The notes below the pieces were generated by a model that was given only the letters and a program-made list of their open reading frames with translations, was not told the DNA's origin and did not search any database. This document shows positions 8,945 through 19,492 of a stretch of DNA of 64,000 bases, one piece after another. Source of the stretch: Hydrogenoanaerobacterium saccharovorans (GTDB lineage Bacteria > Bacillota > Clostridia > Oscillospirales > Ruminococcaceae); contig NZ_JACSNR010000001.1 in the NCBI RefSeq assembly GCF_016901815.1, forward strand, positions 1-64,000, read 5' to 3'. Position numbers and translations under genes: made by a program. The stretch's first letter is position 1, and each line of letters opens with the position of its first letter.

Positions 8945-9937
8945 TTACTTTTTGGTGTTCTCCAGCAGACGGCAGAGGATGTCCACATACTTCTCCCGAT
9001 CCGCCTTGAGGGCTACCCGGCAGTTGGGAGCCTTGGCTTCGGCCCGGCCGTTGCGGATGTCAAAGAGGGTCACGCCATAGGCAGCGCCCCGTCCGCAGTC
9101 CACTACGCAGGGAGCGTCCTCAATGTCGGTGATGACAGTGGGGTCCACCAGATAGGCGATGGTCAGCGGGTCATGCACCGGGGCAGCCGGTACATCCGCC
9201 ACCTTCTGCCACTCGCCATAGCCGGCGATACGCTGCTCACAGAGCGATGCCACCACCTCGGCAGGACGGGTGCCGATGGCACGGAACCGGGCTGCGTCCT
9301 CCATGGTCACATAGGCGGAATGGGTGGCGTCCAGGGTCACAAAGGTGAACGGGATATTGCAGTCCAGCACGGCCTGGGCAGCCTCGGGGTCCAGCCAGAC
9401 ATTGAACTCTGCCAGGGCAGTCTTGTTGCCTACCCGGAACCCGCCGCCCATGTAGACGATCTCCTTGATCTTGGGAATGATCCGGGGTTCGATGCGCACT
9501 GCGTGGGCAATGTTGGTGAGCGGTCCCAGCGGGATCAGGGTGATTTCACCGTCCTCGGCCTCCATCAGGGTGTCCACCAGCCAGCTGACCGCATTCTTCG
9601 GCTGGGCCTTGATGGTAGCCGGCGGGCACTGATCGATGTAGGTGCCATGGATGTTCTTGTAGAGTGCCTCCTCCGGGGCGCTGTACATGGGATAATGCCG
9701 GCGGAAGCCCAGCATACAGGAAGTCCACGGCACAGCACAGCCCTGGAATACCGGAACTGTACCGCCCATCAGCTCACTGATGCGCAGGCTGTTTTCGGTG
9801 GTGATGGGAACGGCACGGTTGCCGTTGACTGCCATAATGCCCAGTACCTCAAAATCCGGGTTCGCCATGGCGGCAATCAGTGCGATTGCGTCATCGGAAC
9901 CGGTATCCACATCGAGGATCACCTTGCGTTTTGCCAT
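8945..9937 (-). CDS. Nucleoside hydrolase (inosine-uridine preferring type)
   Basis: 330 aa, the family length. It cleaves the N-glycosidic bond of ribonucleosides to release base and ribose for salvage. The Ca2+-binding, catalytic motif DVDTGSDDA is at residues 9-17, as in all members, and a second family segment, PLTNIAHAVRIEP, is in the middle. AAGGAG precedes the ATG. The nearby xpt and purC genes are also purine-related but are not in the same operon. Substrate preference (pyrimidine or purine) cannot be set from sequence alone. Confidence 0.92.
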   Translation of the reverse strand: MAKRKVILDVDTGSDDAIALIAAMANPDFEVLGIMAVNGNRAVPITTENSLRISELMGGTVPVFQGCAVPWTSCMLGFRRHYPMYSAPEEALYKNIHGTYIDQCPPATIKAQPKNAVSWLVDTLMEAEDGEITLIPLGPLTNIAHAVRIEPRIIPKIKEIVYMGGGFRVGNKTALAEFNVWLDPEAAQAVLDCNIPFTFVTLDATHSAYVTMEDAARFRAIGTRPAEVVASLCEQRIAGYGEWQKVADVPAAPVHDPLTIAYLVDPTVITDIEDAPCVVDCGRGAAYGVTLFDIRNGRAEAKAPNCRVALKADREKYVDILCRLLENTKK

Positions 9938-10040
9938 TGTAACACTCTCCTTATCTCAGGCCGGTACCGCCCGGTCAGTTCTGTACTGCCCGGCAGACCG
10001 TATCATGCATTTCCGGGCTGCGCAGAGCCCACTTGAATCC

Positions 10041-10069
10041 ATTATAGCACGCAGCCTGTCCCGGCAAAA
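10041..10069 (-). promoter_or_regulatory. Promoter of the nucleoside hydrolase gene
   Basis: Minus-strand TTTTGC, 17 bp, TATAAT, about 100 bases before the start. The -35 match is weak and the -10 match perfect. Confidence 0.5.
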
Positions 10070-10135
10070 GCCGGAACTGTCCTTCCAGCCGGGCCAGCCC
10101 AGGAGAAATTCCCAGCAGAATTTTAGGCAAAACGC

Positions 10136-10164
10136 AAAAAGAGCTGCCGGACCGGCAGCTCTTT
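10136..10164 (-). terminator. Terminator of the asp23-fakA operon
   Basis: A palindromic stem AAAGAGCTGCC / GGCAGCTCTTT is followed by TTTTTGCGTTTT on the minus strand, 20 bases after the fakA stop codon. Confidence 0.85.
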
Positions 10165-10185
10165 GTTTTTCTGTTAAGCGGATGC

Positions 10186-11850
10186 TTATTCCACCGAGAT
10201 GGTGAAGTAGTAGATGGGAGTTCCGCCGTTGACCAGGGCAACTTCGATGTCCGGATCGATCTTTTCCTTGATCTCCAGTTCCACCATGGTAGCCTGCTCC
10301 TCTGTGGCGTCCTCACCGTAGATGATGGTGATGAAGCCGGCCTCACCCTTGCGCTTCTTGACCATGTTCTTGGTGATCTTCACCGCAGCCTTGACGATGT
10401 CGCTCTCCACCGAGGTCACCTTGCCGTTTTCAATGGCAAGAATGTCGCCTTCCTTGATCTTGTGACCGTCATACTCGCTGTCCCGGGCCGCAAAGGTCAC
10501 CTGACCGGTGCTTACCTTTTCAGCAGCCTTGGTCATGTTCATCTGGTTTTCCTCAGCGTCGATGGACTCATCGAATACCAGCATAGCCGACAAGCCCTCA
10601 GGAATGGTCTTGGTGGGCAGGACACGCACTTCACGGTCTGCCAGGTTGATGGCCTGCTCCGCTGCCATGATGATGTTCTTGTTATTGGGCAGAACAAAGA
10701 CTGTCTTGGCAGGAGTGGCATGAACAGCCGACAGAATATCATCGGTGGAGGGGTTCATGGTCTGACCGCCCTTGACCACATTGGTCACGCCCAGATCCTT
10801 GAAGAGCTGCTCCACACCGTCACCGGCACATACTGCCACAAAGCCATAGGCATTGCTCGGATCAACCGGAGCATACTGGAAACCGGCAGTCATGGCTTCC
10901 CGTACTGCCTTCTGGTTGTCGGCATGCTGCTCCCGCATATTCTCGATCTTGATCTTGGTCAGCGCGCCGTGCCGCAGAGCATTCTGCAGGGCATCGCCGG
11001 GGTTATCGGTGTGCACATGGCACTTGATGATGTCATCGTCGTCCACTACCACAGCGCTGTCGCCGATGCTCTCCAGATAGGAGCGCAGAGCCTGGGCGTC
11101 TGCCCGCTCGGCGTCCTTGAGCACGATGAACTCAGTGCAGTAGGTGAAGGTGATCTCACCCTCATAAAGACCGGCTGCATTGCGCTCGTCCGGGATCTCG
11201 GTGGGAGCCTGCTCGCCGGATTCCTCCTGCAGCTCCACAATGGCGCCGCCCTGGAATACCTGCTGCATGCCCTCCATGACATACACCAGACCCGCGCCGC
11301 CTGCGTCCACGACACCGGCCTTCTTCAGTACCGGCAGCAGTTCCGGGGTCTCAGCCAGAGCCTTCTTGGCTCCGTCGATCATAGTTTGCCAGATACCGGT
11401 TTCGGTGCTCTCGGCAGTCAGTGCCTTGGCGCCCTCCTCATGGGCCACACGGGCCACGGTGAGAATGGTACCCTCGGTGGGCTTCATGACAGCCTTGTAC
11501 GCAGCCTTGACACCGGCGTCCATGGCGTCCACCAGATCGGCGGCAGAGGCTTCAGCCTTGCCGACCAGGCTCTTGGAAAAGCCGCGGAACAGCAGCGACA
11601 GGATAACGCCCGAGTTGCCGCGGGCGCCCCGGAGCAGCGCGCCGGCTGCGGTCTTGGAGACCTCGGCTACGGTGGCCTTGGAGTCCATCAGCTGTACTTC
11701 CCGCTTGGCAGCGGAAATGGTCATGGACATATTGGTACCGGTATCACCATCCGGCACCGGAAATACATTGAGTGCGTTTACTTTCTGCTTATGGTTCGAG
11801 ATGTTGTTGGCAGCAGAGATAAAAGCATCTCTCAGAACTGAACCTTTCAT
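10186..11850 (-). CDS. fakA: Fatty acid kinase subunit A / DAK2 domain protein (YloV)
   Basis: 554 aa. In Firmicutes FakA phosphorylates fatty acids bound to a FakB protein, for phospholipid synthesis from exogenous fatty acids. The N-terminal DhaL-type ATP-binding domain (about 1-200) has the NVFPVPDGDTGTNMSMT nucleotide/Mg site near residue 31. A central domain carries the family segment DDIIKCHVHTDNPG, and a DegV-like C-terminal domain follows. FakB is not in the window. I chose the ATG at 11850 because homologues begin just before the conserved ALNVFPVPDGDTG region; a GTG twelve codons earlier lacks a binding site. It is cotranscribed with the Asp23 family gene, the classic arrangement. 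Confidence 0.92.
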   Translation of the reverse strand: MKGSVLRDAFISAANNISNHKQKVNALNVFPVPDGDTGTNMSMTISAAKREVQLMDSKATVAEVSKTAAGALLRGARGNSGVILSLLFRGFSKSLVGKAEASAADLVDAMDAGVKAAYKAVMKPTEGTILTVARVAHEEGAKALTAESTETGIWQTMIDGAKKALAETPELLPVLKKAGVVDAGGAGLVYVMEGMQQVFQGGAIVELQEESGEQAPTEIPDERNAAGLYEGEITFTYCTEFIVLKDAERADAQALRSYLESIGDSAVVVDDDDIIKCHVHTDNPGDALQNALRHGALTKIKIENMREQHADNQKAVREAMTAGFQYAPVDPSNAYGFVAVCAGDGVEQLFKDLGVTNVVKGGQTMNPSTDDILSAVHATPAKTVFVLPNNKNIIMAAEQAINLADREVRVLPTKTIPEGLSAMLVFDESIDAEENQMNMTKAAEKVSTGQVTFAARDSEYDGHKIKEGDILAIENGKVTSVESDIVKAAVKITKNMVKKRKGEAGFITIIYGEDATEEQATMVELEIKEKIDPDIEVALVNGGTPIYYFTISVE

Positions 11851-11900
11851 CACTTCAAATCTACTCTCCCTTGACTGAGAATTCACACGGTCGGTGTTTG

Positions 11901-12248
11901 TCAGATCATTTCATCCACAAATACATTGACCTTGGCAACCTGCAGGCCGGTAGCCTTCTCGGTGACATAACGCACCTTGCCGACAATGCTGCGTACCGTC
12001 GTGGCAATATTCAGACCATAGGTGACCGCAATGTGCAGATCCACCACCAGACTGCCGTTTACTGCCTTGACCGAAACACCCTTATCGGTGAATTCCTCTT
12101 TGGTGAGGGCAGAGCGAAGTCCCTGGACGGCGCCGCTGCTGACCATACCCGCTACACCGAAGCACTCGGATACCGCATGTCCGATCAGATTGGCGAAGTA
12201 CTCCTCCGAGATCTCGATGACGCCGAGATGATTTTCGAGTTTCAGCAT
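11901..12248 (-). CDS. Asp23/Gls24 family envelope stress response protein
   Basis: 115 aa, typical length. Small soluble protein of the Asp23/YloU family, found beside fakA (yloV) in most Firmicutes; the function is linked to cell envelope homeostasis but the mechanism is unknown. Recognisable features are the EISEEYFANLIGHAVSECFGVAGM start and the DLHIAVTYGLNI segment. GGGAGG precedes the ATG. The 50-bp gap to fakA has no terminator, so both genes should be on one transcript. An AT-rich promoter region lies upstream. Confidence 0.9.
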   Translation of the reverse strand: MLKLENHLGVIEISEEYFANLIGHAVSECFGVAGMVSSGAVQGLRSALTKEEFTDKGVSVKAVNGSLVVDLHIAVTYGLNIATTVRSIVGKVRYVTEKATGLQVAKVNVFVDEMI

Positions 12249-12312
12249 ACCGTTTACCTCCCTGACTGATTGATTTTTGTTCTTTATGCAAAAGACAAAT
12301 TATAACTCTACC

Positions 12313-12333
12313 ATTATAGGCTAAAATAGTATA
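12313..12333 (-). promoter_or_regulatory. Probable promoter region of asp23-fakA
   Basis: Two minus-strand -10-like hexamers (TATACT at 12328-12333 and TATAAT at 12313-12318) sit in an AT-rich stretch about 65-85 bases before the asp23 start. No good -35 element is visible, so the exact start is uncertain. Confidence 0.4.
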
Positions 12334-12405
12334 CCATATTTTTTTGGAAAAAGCCACAGATAACCGGCGTTTTGCTCTTATCTTTGGCAAAAACGCACTA
12401 TAAAA

Positions 12406-13911
12406 TTACTGCCATTCGTCGATATTATAGAAAATGTCCTGCGAAATCGGGGTCATTTTTGCCTGGAACGACGGGGAGACCACCGCTCCTCCCTGCCGGT
12501 AAACCAATGGAGTCACCGGCACATAGGTATCGAACTGTTCCAGCAGTCCGGCACAGTCCAGCGTCCCGGCACAGTATGCATAATACTGTTCCAGCAGCTG
12601 GGCATCGGAACAGTCCCCGGAAATGCCCACCGAACTGCCGGAGATCAGTGGACTGATGTCCACATTGTCCCCGACACAGACCTCGGCAATGAACAGATCA
12701 AAGTCCCCCGCAGCCAGCCGGCTCAGATAACTCTCATATTCCACCGCTTCCACCTCGGCCTGGATGCCATAGTATCCCAGGTAGCGCACTACGGTTTCCG
12801 CCACCCGCACCCGGAAGGGGTTCTCGGAATTCACCAGCACCGAGAGATTCACCGGCTCGTCCTCATAACTGCGCCAGCCGCTCTCCTCCAGGGTCACGCC
12901 CATCAGTTCCAGCTCCATGCGGATGCGGTCGTCCCCCAAGTCGCTGTGCTCCTGCTCCGGCAGGTCATAATATCCCGCCGGGAAGGGGGTCAGCGCCGGT
13001 GTGGCCTTGTTGTAATAGATGTCTGAAACGATGCTGTCCCGGTTGACCATCTCCGAAACCAGGGTCCGGAACTGCCGCTGGGAGGTGAGGGCATTCTGGC
13101 TGCTGTACCCGATATAGACCACATTGCCCAGCTCAAACAGATAGCTGTTGGCGCCCAGGGCATAGTCCGCCTCCTCGGCATAGTCGGTATACAGGCAGTG
13201 GATCACTCCGCTGCGCAGCGCATTGGCAAGGGTGCTGTCATCCGGCATGGATACCAGCTCGATCTCGGTGATCTTCTCCGAGGCCCCGGGATTGCTTTCC
13301 GAGGCGGTGAGATACCGCCGCCCCGACTGCTCCTGATAGATATACCGTCCGGTCCCGATGAGTGAATCGGTGCCGGAGCCATTCTTCACAATGGGGAAAT
13401 CCAGCAGACCGGCGATGTTCCGGTCGGACCGGTAGGCTTTCACCCGGACGGTCCGGCTGTCCACCTCGGTCACCGATTCCACCGAGGTGTGCAGCTGCCA
13501 GTAGCGCTTCTGCTGCAGGTCGGTCTGTTCAAAGGAATAGACCACATCCGCCGCAGTCAGCGCGCTGCCGTCCGAGAAGGTCACATCGCCGCGCAGGGTC
13601 ACCAGGTATTCCCCTGTCCCCGCCTGGGTGATACTCTCCGCCAGACAGGGCTGGGGGGTGAAGGTATTGTCGGTGACAAAGAGCGGGTCGAAGAGCAGCG
13701 AAGTGATGCTCAGATTCATATCGCTCTGGGCGGCATAGGGGCCCAGGCTGTCGTCAATGTCCACCGGCAGCAGCAGTGAGGTCTGGGACTGGGGCTCCCC
13801 GGAGGAAGCCGGTTCGCCGCCGAAGATATCCTCATACACGTCCCGGAACCCGCCGCAGCCGGACAGCAGCAGACAGAGTGCCAGTGTCCCTGCCAGAAGT
13901 CGTTTTTTCAT
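12406..13911 (-). CDS. Peptide/oligopeptide ABC transporter substrate-binding lipoprotein (family 5)
   Basis: 501 aa. It has a lipoprotein signal peptide: two basic residues, a hydrophobic core, and the lipobox LLSGC with Cys19 as the lipidation site. The body resembles family 5 solute-binding proteins (OppA/DppA): an early LLFDPLFV segment, then LRGDVTFSDGSALTAADVVYSFE, the family hallmark near residues 105-130. It should deliver peptides or similar solutes to a membrane permease, but no permease or ATPase gene is adjacent, so it may serve a transporter elsewhere. It lies 13 bp after ymdB and is probably the third gene of the rluA-ymdB operon. Confidence 0.88.
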   Translation of the reverse strand: MKKRLLAGTLALCLLLSGCGGFRDVYEDIFGGEPASSGEPQSQTSLLLPVDIDDSLGPYAAQSDMNLSITSLLFDPLFVTDNTFTPQPCLAESITQAGTGEYLVTLRGDVTFSDGSALTAADVVYSFEQTDLQQKRYWQLHTSVESVTEVDSRTVRVKAYRSDRNIAGLLDFPIVKNGSGTDSLIGTGRYIYQEQSGRRYLTASESNPGASEKITEIELVSMPDDSTLANALRSGVIHCLYTDYAEEADYALGANSYLFELGNVVYIGYSSQNALTSQRQFRTLVSEMVNRDSIVSDIYYNKATPALTPFPAGYYDLPEQEHSDLGDDRIRMELELMGVTLEESGWRSYEDEPVNLSVLVNSENPFRVRVAETVVRYLGYYGIQAEVEAVEYESYLSRLAAGDFDLFIAEVCVGDNVDISPLISGSSVGISGDCSDAQLLEQYYAYCAGTLDCAGLLEQFDTYVPVTPLVYRQGGAVVSPSFQAKMTPISQDIFYNIDEWQ

Positions 13912-13923
13912 GGCTCTCCCCTT

Positions 13924-14700
13924 TTATTCCACCCGGTCGGCGACCCGTTCAATACTCCGGGCCCGTCCGGTCTTTTCGTCAATGTCGATGACGCAGCCCC
14001 ACAGGATTCCCTGTCCCCGGGCATTCTCGAACCGGGTGGGAAGCTGGGTGCGCATCTTTTCCACCGCCAGCTCCTTTTTCACGCCCAGCACCGAATCAAA
14101 ACTGCCGCACATACCGGCATCGGTGAGATAGGCGGTGCCGCCGGACAGGATGCGTTCGTCGGCGGTCTGCACATGGGTGTGGGTGCCGATCACAGCCGAA
14201 ACCCGTCCGTCCAGATAGAAGCCCATGGAGAGCTTTTCGGCAGTGGCTTCGGCATGGAAGTCCACCAGGATATTGGGGGTATCCAGGCCAGCCAGCACCT
14301 CATCGATGGCGGCAAAGGGGTCCCGGTGATGGTCCACCATATAGGCAAGCCCCTGGAGGTTCACCACCGCAAAGCAGTACCTGAGGAAGTCCAGCACACA
14401 GACTCCCTTGCCCGGGGCATTGGCATGGAAGTTCACCGGGCGCAGCAGGGTTTCCTCCTCGTCCAGCACCTTGTAGATCTCCCGGCGGCGCAGGCTGTGG
14501 TTGCCACCGGTGATGACATCCGCGCCGCTGTCGTAGATCTGGCGGACACTGGAGGGCAGCATGCCGTTGCCCTCAGCGGAATTTTCGCCGTTTACCACCA
14601 CCACATCGGCGGCATACTGCTTTTTCAGGGTACGGAGCCGCTTTTCCAGCAGCTCGCAGCCATAGGCGCCTACCACATCGCCCAGAAACAAAACTCTCAC
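13924..14700 (-). CDS. ymdB: YmdB family metallophosphoesterase (TIGR00282)
   Basis: 258 aa, the family length. In Bacillus YmdB is a cyclic-nucleotide phosphodiesterase that affects biofilm and motility decisions. Visible metal-binding motifs are LGDVVG (6-11), NGENSAEGNG, GGNH and the late GTHTHVQT. The start codon is GTG, with AAGGTG upstream, and it overlaps the stop of the pseudouridine synthase by four bases (GTGA), so the two are translationally coupled. Confidence 0.92.
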   Translation of the reverse strand: MRVLFLGDVVGAYGCELLEKRLRTLKKQYAADVVVVNGENSAEGNGMLPSSVRQIYDSGADVITGGNHSLRRREIYKVLDEEETLLRPVNFHANAPGKGVCVLDFLRYCFAVVNLQGLAYMVDHHRDPFAAIDEVLAGLDTPNILVDFHAEATAEKLSMGFYLDGRVSAVIGTHTHVQTADERILSGGTAYLTDAGMCGSFDSVLGVKKELAVEKMRTQLPTRFENARGQGILWGCVIDIDEKTGRARSIERVADRVE

Positions 14701-15638
14701 AAGATCACCTTTTTCTCTATAAAATGGGCCGATTCCGCCTTGGGGCGCACCCCTGCCCGGCGGATGGCCTCCAGGAAGTCCTCCGGCGGCGGGGCAGTGA
14801 CTTCGATCCGCTCCCCGGTGACCGGGTGCGGAAACCAGATCCGCCCGCAGTGCAGGGCGTGCCGCCCGATGAGATCAAAATCCCAGCCGTAGATGTCATC
14901 TCCGGCCAGGGGATAGCCCAGCCACCACATGTGCACCCGGATCTGATGGGTCCGTCCGGTGTAGAGCGAAAACTCCGCCAGCGTATGCCGGTAGCCATAG
15001 CCCAGCACCTCAAAACCGGTGCGGGCTGGCTGTCCGGCGTTGTCCACCATGCGGTTGATGGTCTCCTCGTCAATGCGGGCGATGCCTGCGTCGATGATGC
15101 CCCGCTCATAGGGCAGAATCCCGGTGAGCAGCGCCGTGTACCGCTTATGCACCTGGATGCCGCCCCGGCCTACCCCGCCCAGCACTGTGGCGGCATGGGC
15201 ATTCTTTGCCACCACCACGGCGCCGGAGGTGTTCCGGTCCAGACGGTTGATGCACCGGTAGCTCAGGGTGAGCCCCCGCTCCCGGCAGTCCCGGGCAAAG
15301 ACATTCGCCAGGGTGTCCTGCTGGTGGGTCTTGGCCTGATGACAGGGCATATCCACCGGCTTGTTGTAGACCATCACATCTTCGTCCTCATAGAGGACCG
15401 GCACCCGAATCTCGCTCTCCAGATAGTCGGGTGGGGTGTCCTCCATGGTTACCGAAAGGGTGTCCCCGGCATGGATGCGGTCAATGGTGCGGATATGTTC
15501 GCCGTTGAGCTGCAGCCCCTCGGGCCGGTGCTTGAGCGAGATGATCACCCGGCTGGACATCTTCCGCACGGTTTTGAGATACTGCTCCACCTTCATGCCG
15601 TCTTCCGCCGGTGTGATGAGAAAATCAATACGGCGCAA
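14697..15638 (-). CDS. RluA family pseudouridine synthase
   Basis: 313 aa. It converts uridine to pseudouridine in rRNA or tRNA. An N-terminal S4-like segment (KVEQYLKTV...SLKHRPEGLQLNGE) is followed by the catalytic domain with the HRLDRxTSG-type motif, here INRLDRNTSG, whose Asp is the nucleophile. GRTHQIRVH near the C-terminus is also diagnostic. I set the start at the TTG at 15638 because a G-rich AAAGGGGG site lies nine bases before it and the known N-terminus of the family begins there; the long upstream open frame runs into the promoter. First gene of the operon with ymdB. Confidence 0.85.
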   Translation of the reverse strand: MRRIDFLITPAEDGMKVEQYLKTVRKMSSRVIISLKHRPEGLQLNGEHIRTIDRIHAGDTLSVTMEDTPPDYLESEIRVPVLYEDEDVMVYNKPVDMPCHQAKTHQQDTLANVFARDCRERGLTLSYRCINRLDRNTSGAVVVAKNAHAATVLGGVGRGGIQVHKRYTALLTGILPYERGIIDAGIARIDEETINRMVDNAGQPARTGFEVLGYGYRHTLAEFSLYTGRTHQIRVHMWWLGYPLAGDDIYGWDFDLIGRHALHCGRIWFPHPVTGERIEVTAPPPEDFLEAIRRAGVRPKAESAHFIEKKVIL

Positions 15639-15664
15639 GCCTCCGCCCCCCCTTTCCGAAACAG

Positions 15665-15691
15665 AAAAAGCCCACCGCACTGTGGACTTTT
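15665..15691 (-). terminator. Hairpin with T run in the rluA leader (attenuator or gdhA terminator)
   Basis: Stem AAAAGnCCAC / GTGGnCTTTT with one C-A mismatch, followed on the minus strand by TTTTTC. It lies between the -10 box at 15703 and the rluA start at 15638, so it is inside the rluA leader, and it is also the first terminator-like structure after gdhA. Confidence 0.5.
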
Positions 15692-15702
15692 CACACGATT
15701 CC

Positions 15703-15731
15703 ATTATAATGCAAACCGTGTGCCTTGTCCA
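15703..15731 (-). promoter_or_regulatory. Strong promoter of the rluA-ymdB-lipoprotein operon
   Basis: Minus-strand TGGACA, exact 17-bp spacer, TATAAT; it lies 65 bases before the rluA start. Confidence 0.8.
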
Positions 15732-15798
15732 CCTGCGGCAGGCTTCTTTCCAGCAAGTTTTAAGTTTCTTTACAAATCCCCGGCAGAAGTTCCAGGCA

Positions 15799-17215
<1,417 letters not shown>

Positions 17216-17514
17216 GAGCAGTGCGCAAAAATTTCACATTCTCCCAAAACTCAGCTTCCCCACGGGAATTTTCTCGGTCAAAGTGAAATATCGTCTGGCG
17301 GATATTTCGGAAGCACGGTGCGTTGTACCAGGGAGGGGCTTCTCCGGCGGTTTGGTCACAAATTGTTAAAAACTGTATTTTATTGTTTATATTTCCACCA
17401 TAAAAAGGCTATCTTTACACATTATAATGATAACCATGTTGTTGATTTTCCTGTTACCGGGCGCTGCGCCGACGGATTTGGATAACATAATTCTTTGCGG
17501 GAGGGACCGTACCT
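17216..17514 (+). other. Intergenic region upstream of ftsH
   Basis: About 300 bases without a gene between the divergent gdhA and ftsH. It holds an AT-rich stretch at about 17358-17440 with TTGTTA and TTTATA 17 bp apart, and a TATAAT at about 17421-17426 without a good -35, either of which could start ftsH. No CIRCE or CtsR operator and no aptamer-like structure were seen. Confidence 0.5.
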
Positions 17515-19362
17515 ATGAATGAAGTAAAGCAACCCAAACGACCACTCATCTATTATTATGGCTTGATGCTTCTGCTGCTCATGCTGTTCAATTTCCTGTT
17601 CATGCCCTGGCTGACCAAACGCCAGATCCATGAAGTGGATTACAACACCTTCGTCACCATGGTGGAGGAAGGGGATGTCGGCGCCGCAGAGGTTCAGACC
17701 CAGGAAAACCTGATCCTCTTTACCAGCAAGGACGGCACTACCATCTATCAGACCGGTATGATGCCCGATACCGAACTCACCCAGCGTCTGCTGGATGCCG
17801 GTGTTTCCACCCGGGGCGAGATCATTGAGGAAACTTCCCCGTGGCTCTATTTCCTGCTCACCTGGGGACTGCCGATGATCCTGCTCATCGGCTTCGGACA
17901 GTTCATGTCCAAAAAGATGATGGATAAGGCCGGAGGACCCAATTCCATGATGTTCGGTCTGGGCAAGAGCAATGCCAAGATCTATGTGAAATCCTCCGAA
18001 GGCATCAAATTCTCCGATGTGGCGGGCGAGGACGAAGCCAAGGAGAGCCTGACCGAGATCGTACAGTACCTGCATGACCCGGCCCAGTACAAGGATATCG
18101 GCGCCCGGATGCCCAAGGGCATCCTGCTGGTGGGCCCTCCCGGAACCGGTAAGACCATGCTTGCCAAGGCCGTAGCCGGTGAAGCCAATGTGCCCTTCTT
18201 CTCCATGTCCGGTTCGGAGTTTGTGGAGATGTTCGTCGGCATGGGCGCTTCCAAGGTCCGTGATCTGTTCGATCAGGCCAAGCAGAAGGCTCCCTGCATC
18301 GTCTTTATCGATGAGATCGACGCCATCGGCAAAAAGCGTGACGGACAGTTCGGCGGCAACGACGAGCGTGAACAGACCCTCAACCAGCTGCTCACCGAAA
18401 TGGACGGCTTCGAGGACAATACCGGCGTCATCATTCTGGCTGCCACCAACCGTCCTGAGGCTCTGGACCCGGCGCTGCTGCGTCCCGGCCGGTTCGACCG
18501 CCGTGTGCCGGTGGAACTGCCTGACCTCAAGGGCCGTGAGGAGATTCTGAAGGTTCATGCCCGGAAGGTCCGTCTGGAGCCCGATGTGGACTTCAACAAG
18601 ATTGCCCGGATGGCTTCGGGCGCTTCCGGCGCGGAGCTTGCGAACATCGTCAACGAAGCCGCGCTCCGGGCCGTGCGGGACGGTCGTAAGACTGCCACTC
18701 AGGCTGACCTCGAGGAGAGCATCGAAGTGGTAATCGCCGGTTACCAGAAGAAGAACGCCATCCTCACTGACAAGGAAAAGTGCATTGTGGCCTACCATGA
18801 AATCGGTCATGCTCTGGTGGCTGCCCTGCAGAATCACTCTGCTCCGGTGCAGAAGATCACCATTATCCCCCGTACCTCCGGCGCCCTGGGCTATACCATG
18901 TAGGTGGACGAGGGCGAGCATTACCTCATGAGCCGTGACGAGATCGTCAACAAGATCGCCACCCTCACCGGCGGACGCGCGGCAGAACAGGTGGCCTTCA
19001 ACTCCATTACCACTGGTGCTTCCAACGATATTGAGCAGGCTACCAAGCTGGCCCGTGCCATGATCACCCGCTACGGCATGAATGATGACTTCGGCATGGT
19101 TGCCATGGAAACGGTCACCAGCCAGTACCTGGGCGGCGACACCTCCCTGAGCTGCTCGCCTGAGACCCAGGCCCGCATTGACGCGGAAGTGGTAAAACTC
19201 ATCAAGGAGCAGTATGAAAAGGCTGTGAAGATCCTTACTGACAACCGCCGGAAGCTGGATGAACTGGCCCAGTACCTCTATGAGAAGGAGACCATCACCG
19301 GCGACGAGTTCATGGAGATTCTGGAGCGGAAGGAACTTCCCGAAGCAGAACCCCAGGCTTAA
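17515..19362 (+). pseudogene. ftsH: ATP-dependent zinc metalloprotease FtsH, interrupted by an in-frame TAG
   Basis: FtsH is a membrane-anchored AAA+ protease for quality control of membrane and regulatory proteins. Codons 1-462 (17515-18903) encode two membrane helices flanking an external domain, Walker A GPPGTGKT, Walker B FIDEIDA, the SRH region and the zinc motif HEIGH. A TAG at 18901-18903 then stops translation where relatives have Gln (GYTMQ). The same frame continues without other lesion to 19362 and carries the third zinc ligand (TGASNDIEQAT) and the C-terminal helices. Read through, the protein would be 614-615 aa, normal length. CAG to TAG is one C-to-T change. Other genes here end in TAG, so recoding is unlikely. 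It could be a true nonsense mutation, a suppressed codon or a consensus error. GGAGG precedes the ATG by 10 bases. Confidence 0.9.
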
Positions 19363-19376
19363 ACCTTAACCTATAT

Positions 19377-19407
19377 AAAAAGAGGAGCGTCATGCTCCTC
19401 TTTTTTG
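19377..19407 (+). terminator. Terminator of ftsH
   Basis: 12-bp stem AAAAAGAGGAGC / GCTCCTCTTTTT with a 5-nt loop and a T run, 15 bases after the ftsH stop. Confidence 0.9.
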
Positions 19408-19492
19408 CATTTCCGGCATTATCTTGACCGGAGCTGCTTCATCATGTTAAACTGATAAAAAGAACTGTTCTGCCGCAAGGAGGTGGACTCAG

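Noticed and set aside
17515-19362. Reassigned TAG codon (amber recoding) in this genome
   Set aside because: Other genes here stop at TAG at their normal length (ABC-F at 6300-6302, secF at 63998-64000), so TAG is a normal stop.
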